64,000 bases of DNA from Hanstruepera ponticola (GCF_012931685.1 NZ_JABANC010000002.1:124001-188000); one strand, 5' to 3'; shown: positions 1 through 9,054, counted from the first letter of the stretch. Notes: generated by a model from the sequence alone, not told the origin. Program-made: numbers and translations.

Positions 1-322
1 AATGGTGATTGGCGAAGGTGAAAAAATGCCAGCAGCATTAATTCAGATTAACTACGAATTTGCCGAAGAATGGGCTAAACGCCATAACATTCCTTTCTCA
101 CATGACTCTATTAGAGACAATCAAGAATTAAAAGACCGCATTCAGGAAGAAATTGATTCTGCCAATAAAAAATTTGGTAAATGGGAACAAATTAAAAAGT
201 TTGAAATCACACCCGATGTTTGGACCATTGAAGATGGTCACCTCACTCCCACAATGAAAATGAGACGTAAGATAATTAAAGAAAAATATCTTAATCTCAT
301 TGAGAAAATTTACCGGTCATAA
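1..322 (+). CDS. Long-chain acyl-CoA synthetase (AMP-forming), C-terminal end, partial
   Basis: The gene enters from the left edge; only about 106 C-terminal residues are visible. They form the small swinging C-terminal domain of AMP-binding acyl-CoA synthetases. It includes the stretch LTPTMKMRRKIIKEKY, where family members of the FadD15/long-chain type carry the lysine that acts in adenylation. The enzyme activates free fatty acids to acyl-CoA, the substrate of the beta-oxidation operon starting at 950, which supports the call. The Met at base 2 is probably internal, not the start. Substrate chain length cannot be read from this piece. Confidence 0.85.
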   Translation, partial: MVIGEGEKMPAALIQINYEFAEEWAKRHNIPFSHDSIRDNQELKDRIQEEIDSANKKFGKWEQIKKFEITPDVWTIEDGHLTPTMKMRRKIIKEKYLNLIEKIYRS

Positions 323-423
323 ATTAACCCTTAGTATTTCAGTTAATAACTATCCTGCTCTTTATAAGTATGTTAGCTACTAATATTCTATTTTTAGAAC
401 ACTAACTAATACTTTTTAATATT

Positions 424-816
424 ATGAATACAAAAACTTTTATTGTAGGTGGTTTAGTAGGTGGTATTGTTGACTGGCTTTTAGGCTGGTTATTTTACGG
501 AATTATTTTTTCAGATAAATTCCCACAACCAGACGAAACAACTAATGCCATGTTATTTATTACATGTGGATGCTTTGCTTTTGGTTTCTTTATGTCGTTT
601 ATTTATAACAAATGGGCAGAAATAGCGACGTTAAGTGCAGGATTAAAGGCTGGAGCAATTATTGGTTTATTTATGGGATTGATTGAAGGGTTCTTCAGTC
701 TGGCAGATCAATCAACACCAAATTATGAATTGTTTGGAATTGTATTATTCATTTCGATTGTTATGGCAGGTATAGTCGGTGCAGCCATAGGGATTGTAAA
801 TGGTAAAATGAATTAA
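424..816 (+). CDS. Small four-TM membrane protein of unknown function
   Basis: The 130-residue protein is almost entirely hydrophobic, with four likely membrane helices (roughly residues 5-27, 42-62, 72-92 and 102-126) and many Gly-Gly and Gly-Ala pairs (GGLVGGIVDWLLGW, IVGAAIGIVNG). I recognise no catalytic motif. It resembles small DUF1761-like membrane proteins of Bacteroidetes, but this is only a similarity in architecture. It stands alone: about 100 bases separate it from the acyl-CoA synthetase, and a strong terminator follows directly. Confidence 0.6.
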   Translation: MNTKTFIVGGLVGGIVDWLLGWLFYGIIFSDKFPQPDETTNAMLFITCGCFAFGFFMSFIYNKWAEIATLSAGLKAGAIIGLFMGLIEGFFSLADQSTPNYELFGIVLFISIVMAGIVGAAIGIVNGKMN

Positions 817-838
817 AACACTTTTTTATCGTTTTATT

Positions 839-868
839 AGCGCTTCAATTATGAAGCGCTTTTTTTTG
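839..868 (+). terminator. Rho-independent terminator
   Basis: The arms AGCGCTTC and GAAGCGCT form a perfect stem around a short AT loop and are followed by eight T residues. It ends the small membrane-protein gene and insulates it from the marR-fad promoter. Confidence 0.85.
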
Positions 869-892
869 TTTAAAGCTTAGTATTTTTTTGTA

Positions 893-930
893 ATTTATTA
901 TGCATGCATAATAAATATTTCTTATATTTG
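893..930 (+). promoter_or_regulatory. Operator palindrome and -7 element of the marR-fad operon
   Basis: Bases 893-916 are a perfect 24-bp palindrome: ATTTATTATGCA followed by its exact reverse complement. Six bases further on, TATATTTG at 923-930 fits the Bacteroidetes -7 consensus TAnnTTTG, 19 bases before the marR ATG. The palindrome covers the place where the upstream promoter element would lie, so a dimer bound there would block transcription. The obvious candidate is the MarR protein encoded immediately downstream, giving autoregulation and fatty-acid or acyl-CoA responsive control. The palindrome is seen directly; the identity of the binding protein is inferred. Confidence 0.75.
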
Positions 931-949
931 GTTTTCTAAAAATCAACCT

Positions 950-1405
950 ATGAAGGATAAAACCATCGATTACGTCTTCAGAACCACTTGGTTAGCCATT
1001 AATAAAATGTATAACGAAGAAGCTGCGCAATTCGAAACAACTATGGCAACAGGTTTTGCATTATTAAGTATAGACCCAGAAAACGGTACACCTTCAACCT
1101 CTTTAGGTCCAAAAATGGGCATGGAAGCCACCAGTCTCTCGAGAACATTAAAGTCTATGGAAGAAAAAGGCCTAATTGAGCGTAAACCAAACCCAGAAGA
1201 TGGTCGTGGCGTTATTATTCACTTAACCGAATTTGGTCGTGAGAAAAGAGCTTACTCCAGAGAGAAAGTATTAACCTTTAATGAAGCCATTCGAAAGAAT
1301 GTTTCTCAAGACAAACTAGACAACTTTTATGAAGTTGCAGAATTGATTAATAATATGATTTCTAATAAAAAAATATATAACCAAAAAGAACATATACTTA
1401 AATAA
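950..1405 (+). CDS. MarR-family transcriptional regulator of fatty-acid degradation
   Basis: This 151-residue protein has the length and layout of MarR winged-helix regulators: an N-terminal dimerisation helix, a helix-turn-helix (around 60-95, with MGMEATSLSRTLKSMEEKGLIERK as recognition helix and start of wing), the wing motif NPEDGRG, and C-terminal helices. Its stop codon is one base from the fadN start, so it is co-transcribed with the beta-oxidation genes. A perfect palindrome lies just upstream. I infer a repressor relieved by acyl-CoA or fatty acids, comparable in role but not in family to FadR of Bacillus. The ligand cannot be read from sequence. Confidence 0.88.
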   Translation: MKDKTIDYVFRTTWLAINKMYNEEAAQFETTMATGFALLSIDPENGTPSTSLGPKMGMEATSLSRTLKSMEEKGLIERKPNPEDGRGVIIHLTEFGREKRAYSREKVLTFNEAIRKNVSQDKLDNFYEVAELINNMISNKKIYNQKEHILK

Positions 1406-1406
1406 C

Positions 1407-3815
1407 ATGAGCAAACGTAGAATTAAAAAAGTAGCTGTTATTGGTTCCGGAATTATGGGTAGCGGTATTGCATGTCATTTTGCCAATATTGGTCTGGACG
1501 TGTTACTGCTTGATATTGTTCCAAGAGAACTTAACGATGTTGAAAAAGCTAAAGGCTTAACGTTAGATGATAAGTTAGTCCGCAACCGTATTGTAAACAA
1601 TTCACTGCAAGCGGCTTTAAAATCAAAACCCTCTCCTATTTATCATCAAAAATTCGCTAGCAGAATTACTACTGGTAATTTAGAAGATGATATATCAAAA
1701 ATCAAAGATGTTGATTGGATTATTGAAGTTGTTGTTGAACGGTTAGATATTAAAAAACAAGTTTTTGAAAATATTGAAAAACATAGAACTCCGGGAACAC
1801 TTATAACATCTAATACTTCTGGTATTCCAATTCAGTTTATGAGCGAAGGTCGAAGCGATGATTTTCAAAAGCATTTCTGCGGAACGCACTTCTTTAATCC
1901 GGCGCGTTACTTGAAATTATTTGAAATTATTCCAGGTCCTAAAACGTCACAGGACGTTCTCGATTTCTTAAACGAATATGGTGAAAAATTTCTTGGCAAA
2001 ACGTCTGTTATCGCAAAAGACACACCAGCCTTTATTGGTAACCGAATAGGCATTTTTGGTATACAAAGTTTATTTCATCAAGTAAAAGAGTTAGGCTTAA
2101 CTATAGAAGAAGTTGATAAATTAACGGGACCTGTTATAGGCCGTCCAAAATCAGCAACCTTTAGAACAGTTGATGTCGTTGGTCTAGATACGTTGGTGCA
2201 TGTTGCCAATGGTATTTATGATAATTGTCCTAATGATGAAGCTCATGAGCTATTCAAACTACCAGACTTTATCAACACCATGATGGAAAACAAATGGTTG
2301 GGTAGTAAAACAGGACAAGGTTTCTATAAAAAAGTAAAAGACAACAAAGGCAAAAGCGAAATTTTATCACTGGATTTAGATACCTTAGAATACCGTTCTA
2401 AAAAAAGAGCACAATTTGCCACTTTAGAATTAACCAAAACGGTTGACAAGGTCATAGACCGCTTCCCTATTTTGGCAAAAGGAAAAGATAAAGCAGGTGA
2501 ATTCTATCGTAAGAATTTTGCAGCCATGTTTGCATATGTCTCTAACAGAGTACCTGAAATTTCTGATGAATTGTACAAAATAGATGATGCTATGAAGGCA
2601 GGATTTGGCTGGGAGCATGGTCCTTTTCAAATATGGGATGCAGTTGGTGTTGAAAAAGGATTAGAGCTTATAAAAGCTGAAGGTCATCAGGTAGCTGATT
2701 GGGTTAACAATTTAGTAGCAAAAGGCTTTTCATCTTTCTATACCGTAAAAGATGGTGCAACATACTATTATGATATACAAACAGAAAAATTCCTTAAAAA
2801 GCCAGGTCAAGACAGCTTTATTATTTTAGATAATATCAGAAAATCTAATGAAGTCTTTAAAAATTCAGGTGTTGTAATTGAAGATTTGGGTGATGGTATT
2901 TTAAATTGTGAATTTCAGTCGAAAATGAATACCATTGGTGGTGATGTTTTAGCTGGTTTAAATAAAGCTATAGATTTAGCTGAAAAAGATTTTGAAGGTT
3001 TAGTTGTTGGTAATCAAGCTGCTAATTTCTCGGTTGGAGCTAACATTGGAATGATTTTCATGATGGCTGCCGAACAGGAGTATGATGAACTAAACATGGC
3101 CATTAAATATTTCCAAGATACCATGATGCGTATGCGCTACTCTTCTATTCCAACAGTTGCGGCTCCTCATGGCATGGCGCTTGGAGGTGGTTGTGAATTG
3201 TCTATGCATGCTGATAAGGTTGTTGCTGCTGCTGAAACTTATATCGGACTCGTAGAGTTTGGTGTTGGTGTTATTCCCGGAGGTGGAGGTTCTAAGGAAA
3301 TGGCTTTAAGAGCTCAAGATACCTTTAGAAAAGGTGACGTTGAATTAAATGTACTACAAGAATATTTTCTAACTATAGGTATGGCCAAAGTTTCAACTTC
3401 GGCTTATGAAGCATTTGATTTAGGAATTCTACAAAAAGGAAAAGATGTTATTGTCGTTAACAAAGACAGACAGATTGCTACAGCTAAAGCTCATGCAAAA
3501 TTAATGGCTGAAGCAGGCTATACACAACCTGTAAAACGAAAAGATATTAAAGTATTAGGTAAACAAGCTTTAGGTATGTTTTTAGTTGGAACAGACTCGA
3601 TGAACGCGAGCAATTATATTAGCGAACATGACCAGAAAATTGCGAACAAATTAGCATATGTAATGGCTGGTGGCGATTTATCTGAGCCAACTCGAGTATC
3701 AGAACAGTATTTATTAGATATAGAACGTGAAGCTTTCTTATCACTATGCACAGAACGCAAAACACTAGAGCGCATACAACACATGTTAAAAACGGGTAAA
3801 CCTTTAAGAAATTAG
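1407..3815 (+). CDS. fadN: Bifunctional 3-hydroxyacyl-CoA dehydrogenase / enoyl-CoA hydratase (FadN type)
   Basis: The 802-residue enzyme catalyses hydration of enoyl-CoA and NAD-dependent oxidation of 3-hydroxyacyl-CoA. The dehydrogenase comes first: a Rossmann GxGxxG at G13, G15 and G18 (VIGSGIMGSG), then two C-terminal dehydrogenase domains to about residue 480. The crotonase domain comes last (about 490-700), with the oxyanion-hole stretch GMALGGGCEL and the acidic LVEFGVGVIPGGGG segment. This is the reverse of E. coli FadB/FadJ and matches Bacillus FadN. The following fadA and fadE genes reproduce the fadNAE order. It starts one base after marR, implying translational coupling. Confidence 0.93.
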   Translation: MSKRRIKKVAVIGSGIMGSGIACHFANIGLDVLLLDIVPRELNDVEKAKGLTLDDKLVRNRIVNNSLQAALKSKPSPIYHQKFASRITTGNLEDDISKIKDVDWIIEVVVERLDIKKQVFENIEKHRTPGTLITSNTSGIPIQFMSEGRSDDFQKHFCGTHFFNPARYLKLFEIIPGPKTSQDVLDFLNEYGEKFLGKTSVIAKDTPAFIGNRIGIFGIQSLFHQVKELGLTIEEVDKLTGPVIGRPKSATFRTVDVVGLDTLVHVANGIYDNCPNDEAHELFKLPDFINTMMENKWLGSKTGQGFYKKVKDNKGKSEILSLDLDTLEYRSKKRAQFATLELTKTVDKVIDRFPILAKGKDKAGEFYRKNFAAMFAYVSNRVPEISDELYKIDDAMKAGFGWEHGPFQIWDAVGVEKGLELIKAEGHQVADWVNNLVAKGFSSFYTVKDGATYYYDIQTEKFLKKPGQDSFIILDNIRKSNEVFKNSGVVIEDLGDGILNCEFQSKMNTIGGDVLAGLNKAIDLAEKDFEGLVVGNQAANFSVGANIGMIFMMAAEQEYDELNMAIKYFQDTMMRMRYSSIPTVAAPHGMALGGGCELSMHADKVVAAAETYIGLVEFGVGVIPGGGGSKEMALRAQDTFRKGDVELNVLQEYFLTIGMAKVSTSAYEAFDLGILQKGKDVIVVNKDRQIATAKAHAKLMAEAGYTQPVKRKDIKVLGKQALGMFLVGTDSMNASNYISEHDQKIANKLAYVMAGGDLSEPTRVSEQYLLDIEREAFLSLCTERKTLERIQHMLKTGKPLRN

Positions 3816-3824
3816 AATATAGAA

Positions 3825-3866
3825 ACAAGATTCAAGAACCAAGACATCTTGACTCTTGAATCTTGT
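3825..3866 (+). repeat. Inverted repeat between fadN and fadA
   Basis: ACAAGATTCAAG at 3825-3836 pairs perfectly with CTTGAATCTTGT at 3855-3866 across an 18-base centre that itself contains CAAGA/TCTTG half-repeats. There is no T tract, so it does not look like a terminator inside this operon. It may stabilise or process the mRNA, or be a dispersed intergenic repeat. The nearby alternative TTG start for fadA would lie inside the right arm, which argues for the ATG at 3887. Confidence 0.7.
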
Positions 3867-3886
3867 CTCTAAAAATCTCAAACAAA

Positions 3887-5077
3887 ATGAAACAAGCATA
3901 TATAGTAAAAGCATATAGAACCGCTGTTGGTAAAGCTCCTAAAGGCGTGTTCAGATTTAAAAGAACGGACGAGTTAGCCGCAGAAACTATTGCGCATATG
4001 ATGAAAGATCTACCAGATTTTGATAAAAAGCGCATTGATGATGTTATTGTTGGTAATGCCATGCCTGAAGGTTCACAAGGCTTAAATATGGGTAGACTAA
4101 TCTCGTTAATGGGATTAGATATTGTGGATGTTCCTGGTGTAACAGTAAACAGGTTTTGTTCTTCTGGTATTGAAACCATAGGTATTGCAACAGCAAAAAT
4201 TCAGGCAGGAATGGCTGATTGTATTATTGCTGGTGGTGCCGAAAGTATGAGTGCTGTCCCAATGACAGGGTTTAAGCCGGAATTAAACTACGATGTTGTA
4301 AAAGCAGGTCATGAAGAATATTATTGGGGAATGGGCAACACGGCTGAAGCCGTTGCAAATCAATTCAACGTTTCTCGTGAAGACCAAGATGAGTTTGCCT
4401 ACAATTCACATATGAAAGCTCTAAAAGCACAGGCTGAAGATCGTTTTCAGGATCAAATAGTTCCTATTAATGTAGAGCAAACTTATATAGACGAAAACGG
4501 AAAAAAAGCAACAAAATCATATACCGTAACCAAAGACGAAGGTCCTAGAAAAGGAACCAATTTAGAGGCATTGGCAAAATTACGCCCAGTATTTGCTCAA
4601 GGCGGTAGCGTTACTGCAGGTAACTCCTCACAAATGAGTGATGGTGCAGCATTCGTAATGGTTATGAGTGAAGATTTAGTGAAAGAATTAAATCTTGAAC
4701 CTATTGCACGTTTAGTGAATTATGCCGCTGCTGGTGTTGAACCCAGAATTATGGGAATTGGACCAGTAAAAGCCATTCCAAAGGCACTAAAGCAAGCAGG
4801 ATTAAAGCAATCTGATTTAGAACTTATAGAATTAAATGAAGCATTTGCCTCGCAATCATTAGCAGTAATTCGAGAACTCGATTTGAATAATGACATCGTG
4901 AATGTAAATGGCGGAGCTATTGCTCTAGGTCATCCTTTAGGATGTACTGGGGCTAAATTATCTGTGCAGTTATTTGATGAAATGCGCAAACGAAATATGA
5001 CTGGCAAATATGGTGCTGTAACCATGTGTGTTGGAACGGGTCAAGGAGCTTGTGGCATATTTGAGTTTCTTTCTTAA
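3887..5077 (+). CDS. fadA: Acetyl-CoA C-acyltransferase (3-ketoacyl-CoA thiolase)
   Basis: This thiolase carries out the last step of beta-oxidation, releasing acetyl-CoA. The nucleophilic cysteine is C91 in VNRFCSSG. The histidine motif [15 protein letters not shown] and the second cysteine motif [13 protein letters not shown] are both present near the C-terminus. I choose the ATG at 3887 (396 residues, [15 protein letters not shown]) because thiolases begin just before this strand and the earlier TTG at 3863 lies inside an inverted repeat. It follows fadN and precedes an inserted small gene and fadE in the same operon. Confidence 0.93.
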   Translation: MKQAYIVKAYRTAVGKAPKGVFRFKRTDELAAETIAHMMKDLPDFDKKRIDDVIVGNAMPEGSQGLNMGRLISLMGLDIVDVPGVTVNRFCSSGIETIGIATAKIQAGMADCIIAGGAESMSAVPMTGFKPELNYDVVKAGHEEYYWGMGNTAEAVANQFNVSREDQDEFAYNSHMKALKAQAEDRFQDQIVPINVEQTYIDENGKKATKSYTVTKDEGPRKGTNLEALAKLRPVFAQGGSVTAGNSSQMSDGAAFVMVMSEDLVKELNLEPIARLVNYAAAGVEPRIMGIGPVKAIPKALKQAGLKQSDLELIELNEAFASQSLAVIRELDLNNDIVNVNGGAIALGHPLGCTGAKLSVQLFDEMRKRNMTGKYGAVTMCVGTGQGACGIFEFLS

Positions 5078-5085
5078 AAAGAAAA

Positions 5086-5111
5086 TAGAGAATAGAGGTT
5101 AGAGAATAGAG
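5086..5111 (+). repeat. Direct repeats in front of the inserted four-helix-bundle gene
   Basis: TAGAGAATAGAG occurs twice, at 5086-5097 and 5100-5111, with a 14-base period directly before the ATG at 5114. An imperfect inverted counterpart (CTGTATTCTATA, 10 of 12 positions of the complement) lies after the gene near 5480-5491. The gene is thus bracketed by related short repeats, suggesting that gene and flanks form one inserted unit. Confidence 0.6.
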
Positions 5112-5113
5112 TT

Positions 5114-5476
5114 ATGTGTGCTAAACAACGTCATAATTACAAGAATTTAAAAATTTGGAAGCTCGGTTTAGAGATTGCAAATGATATTTCAGACTTGTTG
5201 TTGGGTTTTCCTAAGCATGAAAGATATGATTTGGTGTCACAAATTAGTAGATGTTCCATCTCAATGCCAAGCAACATAGCGGAAGGTTCAGCTAGGTCAG
5301 ATAAATCTTTTAGTCACTTTATAGATATAGCTTTAGGTTCATCTTTCGAATTAGGCACACAACTATTAGTAGCAAAACATAGACAATATATAAATATAGA
5401 AACATTAAAAAAATTTGAAGAAAAGATAGAAGAGTTCCAAAAAATGACAATGGGATTCCAAAATGGGCTCAATTAA
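5114..5476 (+). CDS. Four-helix-bundle protein (23S rRNA intervening-sequence / S23 family)
   Basis: The 120-residue protein has the signature of the IVP/S23 family: YKNLKIWKLGLEIANDI at the N-terminus, the central RCSISMPSNIAEGSARSDKSF motif region and FELGTQLLVA after it. Family members are small pentameric four-helix bundles encoded in 23S rRNA intervening sequences, in intergenic positions, or as Avd accessory proteins of diversity-generating retroelements. Here it is neither in an rRNA gene nor next to a reverse transcriptase; it sits between fadA and fadE, breaking an otherwise tight operon, and is flanked by short repeats. Its role is unknown. Confidence 0.85.
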   Translation: MCAKQRHNYKNLKIWKLGLEIANDISDLLLGFPKHERYDLVSQISRCSISMPSNIAEGSARSDKSFSHFIDIALGSSFELGTQLLVAKHRQYINIETLKKFEEKIEEFQKMTMGFQNGLN

Positions 5477-5520
5477 AGTCTGTATTCTATACTCTTTCTT
5501 CTTTAATCTAATAAAAAGCA

Positions 5521-7329
5521 ATGGAAGCAACAGAAAAAGAATTATTAAGAGGCGGTCAGTTTTTAGTTAAGGAAACTAACTGTGAAGATGTTTTCACACC
5601 TGAAGACTTTTCAGAAGAACAAAACATGATGAAAGAAGCGGTTATGGAATTTAATGATCGTGAAATCATCCCACATAAAGACCGTTTTGAAGCAAAAGAT
5701 TATGCTTTAACCGAAGAGTGCATGCGTAAAGCTGGTGAACTTGGCTTTTTAGGTGTGGCTGTACCTGAAGCTTATGGTGGTTTAGGTATGGGATTCGTTT
5801 CAACAGTATTAACCTGCGATTATATTTCGAGTGGAACCGGTTCGTTTAGTACGGCTTTTGGTGCACATACAGGAATTGGAACAATGCCAATAACACTCTA
5901 CGGAACTGAGGAACAAAAACAAAAATATGTACCAAAATTAGCCACTGGTGAGTGGTTTGGCTCTTACTGTTTAACAGAACCTGGTGCTGGTAGTGATGCT
6001 AATTCAGGTAAAACTACGGCTGAACTTTCTGAAGATGGTAAAACTTATAAAATTAATGGTCAGAAAATGTGGATTTCTAATGCTGGATTCTGCCGATTAA
6101 TGATCGTTTTTGCACGAATTGAAGATGATAAAAATATTACTGGTTTTATCGTAGAATATGATCCTGAAAATCCAAATGGTATTACATTAGGTGAAGAAGA
6201 GCATAAATTAGGTATTCATGCATCATCAACAAGACAAGTATTCTTTAATGATACGGTTGTGCCTGTCGAAAACATGTTAGCTGGACGTGGAGAAGGATTT
6301 AAAATCGCCATGAATGCACTTAATGTTGGACGTATTAAATTGGCTGCCGCTTGTTTAGATTCACAACGTCGTGTAACAACAACTGCGGTTCAATATGCCA
6401 ATGAACGTAAACAATTTAAAACTAGAATATCTGATTTTGGTGCGATAAAAAAGAAATTAGCAGAAATGTCTGCAAGTGCCTATGCAGGTGAAGCTGCAAC
6501 TTACAGAGCTTCTAAAAACATTGAAGACCGTATAGCTCTTCGTGAAGCTGCTGGCAACTCACATCAAGAGGCAGAACTTAAAGGCGTTGAAGAATATGCT
6601 ATAGAATGTTCTATTTTAAAAGTGGCTGTTTCAGAGGATATTCAGAATTGCGCCGATGAAGGCATTCAAATATTTGGTGGCATGGGGTTCTCTAAAGAAA
6701 CACCTATGGAAGCCGCGTGGAGAGATGCTAGAATCGCTAGAATCTATGAAGGCACAAATGAAATCAACCGCATGCTATCGGTTGGTATGTTAGTTAAAAA
6801 AGCTATGAAAGGCCATGTGGATTTATTAGGTCCAGCACAAGCCGTACAGGAAGAACTTATGGGTATTCCTTCATTTGAAACACCAGATTATTCCGAATTA
6901 TTTTCTGAAGAAAAGGAAATGATCAAAAAGTTGAAGAAAACATTTTTAATGGTAGCAGGAGGAGCTGTTCAGAAATTTGGTCCAGATTTAGAAGCTCATC
7001 AACAATTATTAGTTGCAGCAGCAGATATATTGATTGAAATATATATGGCTGAATCTGCTATACTTCGTGCAGAAAAGAATGCCAAGCGTTTTGGAGAAAA
7101 AGAACAATCCGTTCAAATTGCAATGGCTAAATTATACTTATATAATGCTGTAAATATTGTTGAAGATAAAGGTCGTGAAAGCATCATTTCATTTGCTGAA
7201 GGTGATGAACAACGTATGATGTTAATGGGACTTAAACGTTTCACAAAATATCAAAACTATCCAGATATTGTGGATTTACGCAACGAGATTGCCGAAAAAG
7301 TAAAAGCTGAAAATAAATACTGCTTTTAA
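5521..7329 (+). CDS. fadE: Acyl-CoA dehydrogenase (FadE type, long form)
   Basis: This FAD enzyme of 602 residues catalyses the first oxidation of acyl-CoA. The acyl-CoA dehydrogenase core spans about residues 30-430: CLTEPGAGSDANS and QKMWISNAGF line the flavin and substrate site, and E410 in RIYEGTNEINR is the expected catalytic base. An additional helical domain of about 170 residues follows, as in Bacillus FadE and mitochondrial VLCAD. The length and the fadN-fadA context point to medium or long-chain substrates. It is the last gene of the operon, followed by a strong terminator. Confidence 0.92.
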   Translation: MEATEKELLRGGQFLVKETNCEDVFTPEDFSEEQNMMKEAVMEFNDREIIPHKDRFEAKDYALTEECMRKAGELGFLGVAVPEAYGGLGMGFVSTVLTCDYISSGTGSFSTAFGAHTGIGTMPITLYGTEEQKQKYVPKLATGEWFGSYCLTEPGAGSDANSGKTTAELSEDGKTYKINGQKMWISNAGFCRLMIVFARIEDDKNITGFIVEYDPENPNGITLGEEEHKLGIHASSTRQVFFNDTVVPVENMLAGRGEGFKIAMNALNVGRIKLAAACLDSQRRVTTTAVQYANERKQFKTRISDFGAIKKKLAEMSASAYAGEAATYRASKNIEDRIALREAAGNSHQEAELKGVEEYAIECSILKVAVSEDIQNCADEGIQIFGGMGFSKETPMEAAWRDARIARIYEGTNEINRMLSVGMLVKKAMKGHVDLLGPAQAVQEELMGIPSFETPDYSELFSEEKEMIKKLKKTFLMVAGGAVQKFGPDLEAHQQLLVAAADILIEIYMAESAILRAEKNAKRFGEKEQSVQIAMAKLYLYNAVNIVEDKGRESIISFAEGDEQRMMLMGLKRFTKYQNYPDIVDLRNEIAEKVKAENKYCF

Positions 7330-7353
7330 ATTTAGTTAAGTTTAGTTAGAAGT

Positions 7354-7391
7354 GAAAAGCCGTTTCTTAATTGGAACGGCTTTTCTTTTTT
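7354..7391 (+). terminator. Rho-independent terminator of the fad operon
   Basis: GAAAAGCCGTT at 7354-7364 pairs with AACGGCTTTTC at 7375-7385 and is followed by a T-rich tract. It lies 24 bases after the fadE stop and overlaps a possible GTG start of the next gene at 7352, which is another reason to start that gene at 7415. Confidence 0.88.
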
Positions 7392-7414
7392 CCTATTTTA
7401 GTAAAAATTTAAAA

Positions 7415-9052
7415 ATGAAAAAACTAACACTAGTTCTTGTTTTAATATCTATTTCGGTCAATTGCTTCAGTCAAGGCTTACTTCAAGAAAAATCCAATTT
7501 CACTCATCAAGATACCTTACGAGGAACCATTACGCCAGAACGATCATGGTGGGATCTCACCTATTATCATTTAGATGTTAACATAAACCCAGAAGATAAA
7601 TTTATTTCTGGTAAAACATCTGTTTATTATAGAGTATTAAAAGACAATAAAGAATTACAAATTGATTTACAAGAGCCAATGAAAATCAATTCGGTTATTC
7701 AAAATGGAAAAACATTAGCGGTTAGACATGATGGTAATGCGCATTTTATAAGTCTAAAGGATGATCAAGAAATTGGAAAAGTATATTCGGTTGATGTATT
7801 TTACGAAGGTTATCCAAAAGAAGCAGTTCGCGCTCCTTGGGATGGCGGTTTCTCCTGGAAAAAAGATGATAACAACAAACACTTCGTTGCAACTTCATGT
7901 CAAGGTTTAGGTGCCAGCGTATGGTGGCCAAATAAAGACCATATGTATGATGAAGTAGACAGTATGCTCATTAGTGTTACAAATCCAAAAGGTTTGAGTA
8001 ATATTTCTAATGGAAAATTACGATCTAAAACTGAAAACAATGATGACACCGTAACATCGCATTGGTTTGTTAATAATCCTATAAATAATTATGGCGTAAA
8101 TGTCAATATTGGTGATTACGTGCACTTTTCTGAAGTCTATGAAGGTGAAAAAGGGCCTTTGGATTTAGATTATTACGTATTGAGCTATAATCTTGAAAAA
8201 GCAAAAGAGCATTTTAAAGACACACCAAAAATGATGAAAGCTTTTGAACATTGGTTTGGACCTTATCCCTTTTATGAAGATGGATTTAAACTCGTTGAAG
8301 TACCCTATTTAGGTATGGAACACCAAAGTTCTGTTACATATGGAAACCAATATAAAAAAGGCTATTTGGGCAGAGACATTTCAGGTTCTGGATGGGGTTT
8401 GAAATTCGATTATATTATCATTCACGAAGCAGGACATGAATGGTTTGCCAATAATATTACTTATAAAGATATTGCAGACATGTGGGTACATGAAGGGTTT
8501 ACCACATATTCAGAAAACCTATTTGTAGAATACTACTATGGAAAACAGGCTGGTTCAGAATATGTTATTGGGCAAAGAAAAGGTATCTCAAATAAACGTA
8601 CGATTATTGGAGAATATAATGTAAACAAAGGAGGTTCTGGTGATATGTACAGTAAAGGTGCTAACATATTACATACGCTTCGACAACTTATTGAGGATGA
8701 TGAAAAATGGCGACAAATTTTAAGAGGATTAAATAGCGTTTTTTATCATCAAACAGTGACAACAGAGCAGGTTGAAAATTATATTAGCCAACAAACTGGT
8801 ATTGATTTAACTGAATTCTTTAATCAGTATTTAAGGACTACCATGATTCCTACTTTTGAGTATGAAATACAAAATGGAAAACTAAAGTATCGTTGGACCA
8901 ATATTGTAAATAATTTTGATATGCCAATCGAAGTAACTATAGATAGTAAAAAGCAGTGGTTATTTCCAAATTCAGAATGGAAAACATTAGCCATAAAATC
9001 TGACGGTATAGAGATAGATAAAGATTTCTATGTTTACAGTAAAGAACTCTAA
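7415..9052 (+). CDS. Secreted M1-family zinc aminopeptidase
   Basis: A Sec signal peptide (MKKLTLVLVLISISVNCFSQ) leads a protein of 545 residues. The zinc site is complete: H337-E338-x-x-H341 (IIHEAGHEWF) followed after exactly 18 residues by E360 (WVHEGFTTYSE). The exopeptidase motif, usually GAMEN, appears as LGMEHQS around residue 300, a variant seen in short bacterial M1 members. The M1 N-terminal beta domain precedes it; the large C-terminal helical domain of classical PepN is missing, as in short periplasmic members. I chose the ATG at 7415 because it starts the signal peptide. It probably trims peptides outside the cytoplasm. Confidence 0.9.
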   Translation: MKKLTLVLVLISISVNCFSQGLLQEKSNFTHQDTLRGTITPERSWWDLTYYHLDVNINPEDKFISGKTSVYYRVLKDNKELQIDLQEPMKINSVIQNGKTLAVRHDGNAHFISLKDDQEIGKVYSVDVFYEGYPKEAVRAPWDGGFSWKKDDNNKHFVATSCQGLGASVWWPNKDHMYDEVDSMLISVTNPKGLSNISNGKLRSKTENNDDTVTSHWFVNNPINNYGVNVNIGDYVHFSEVYEGEKGPLDLDYYVLSYNLEKAKEHFKDTPKMMKAFEHWFGPYPFYEDGFKLVEVPYLGMEHQSSVTYGNQYKKGYLGRDISGSGWGLKFDYIIIHEAGHEWFANNITYKDIADMWVHEGFTTYSENLFVEYYYGKQAGSEYVIGQRKGISNKRTIIGEYNVNKGGSGDMYSKGANILHTLRQLIEDDEKWRQILRGLNSVFYHQTVTTEQVENYISQQTGIDLTEFFNQYLRTTMIPTFEYEIQNGKLKYRWTNIVNNFDMPIEVTIDSKKQWLFPNSEWKTLAIKSDGIEIDKDFYVYSKEL

Positions 9053-9054
9053 AA

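Noticed and set aside
5114-5476. rRNA intervening sequence or diversity-generating retroelement
   Set aside because: The protein family fits, but no 23S rRNA sequence, reverse transcriptase or template/variable repeat is present around it; both neighbours are fatty-acid genes.
7352-7414. GTG start of the M1 peptidase at 7352
   Set aside because: It lies within the terminator hairpin of the fad operon and would place 21 residues in front of a clear signal peptide.
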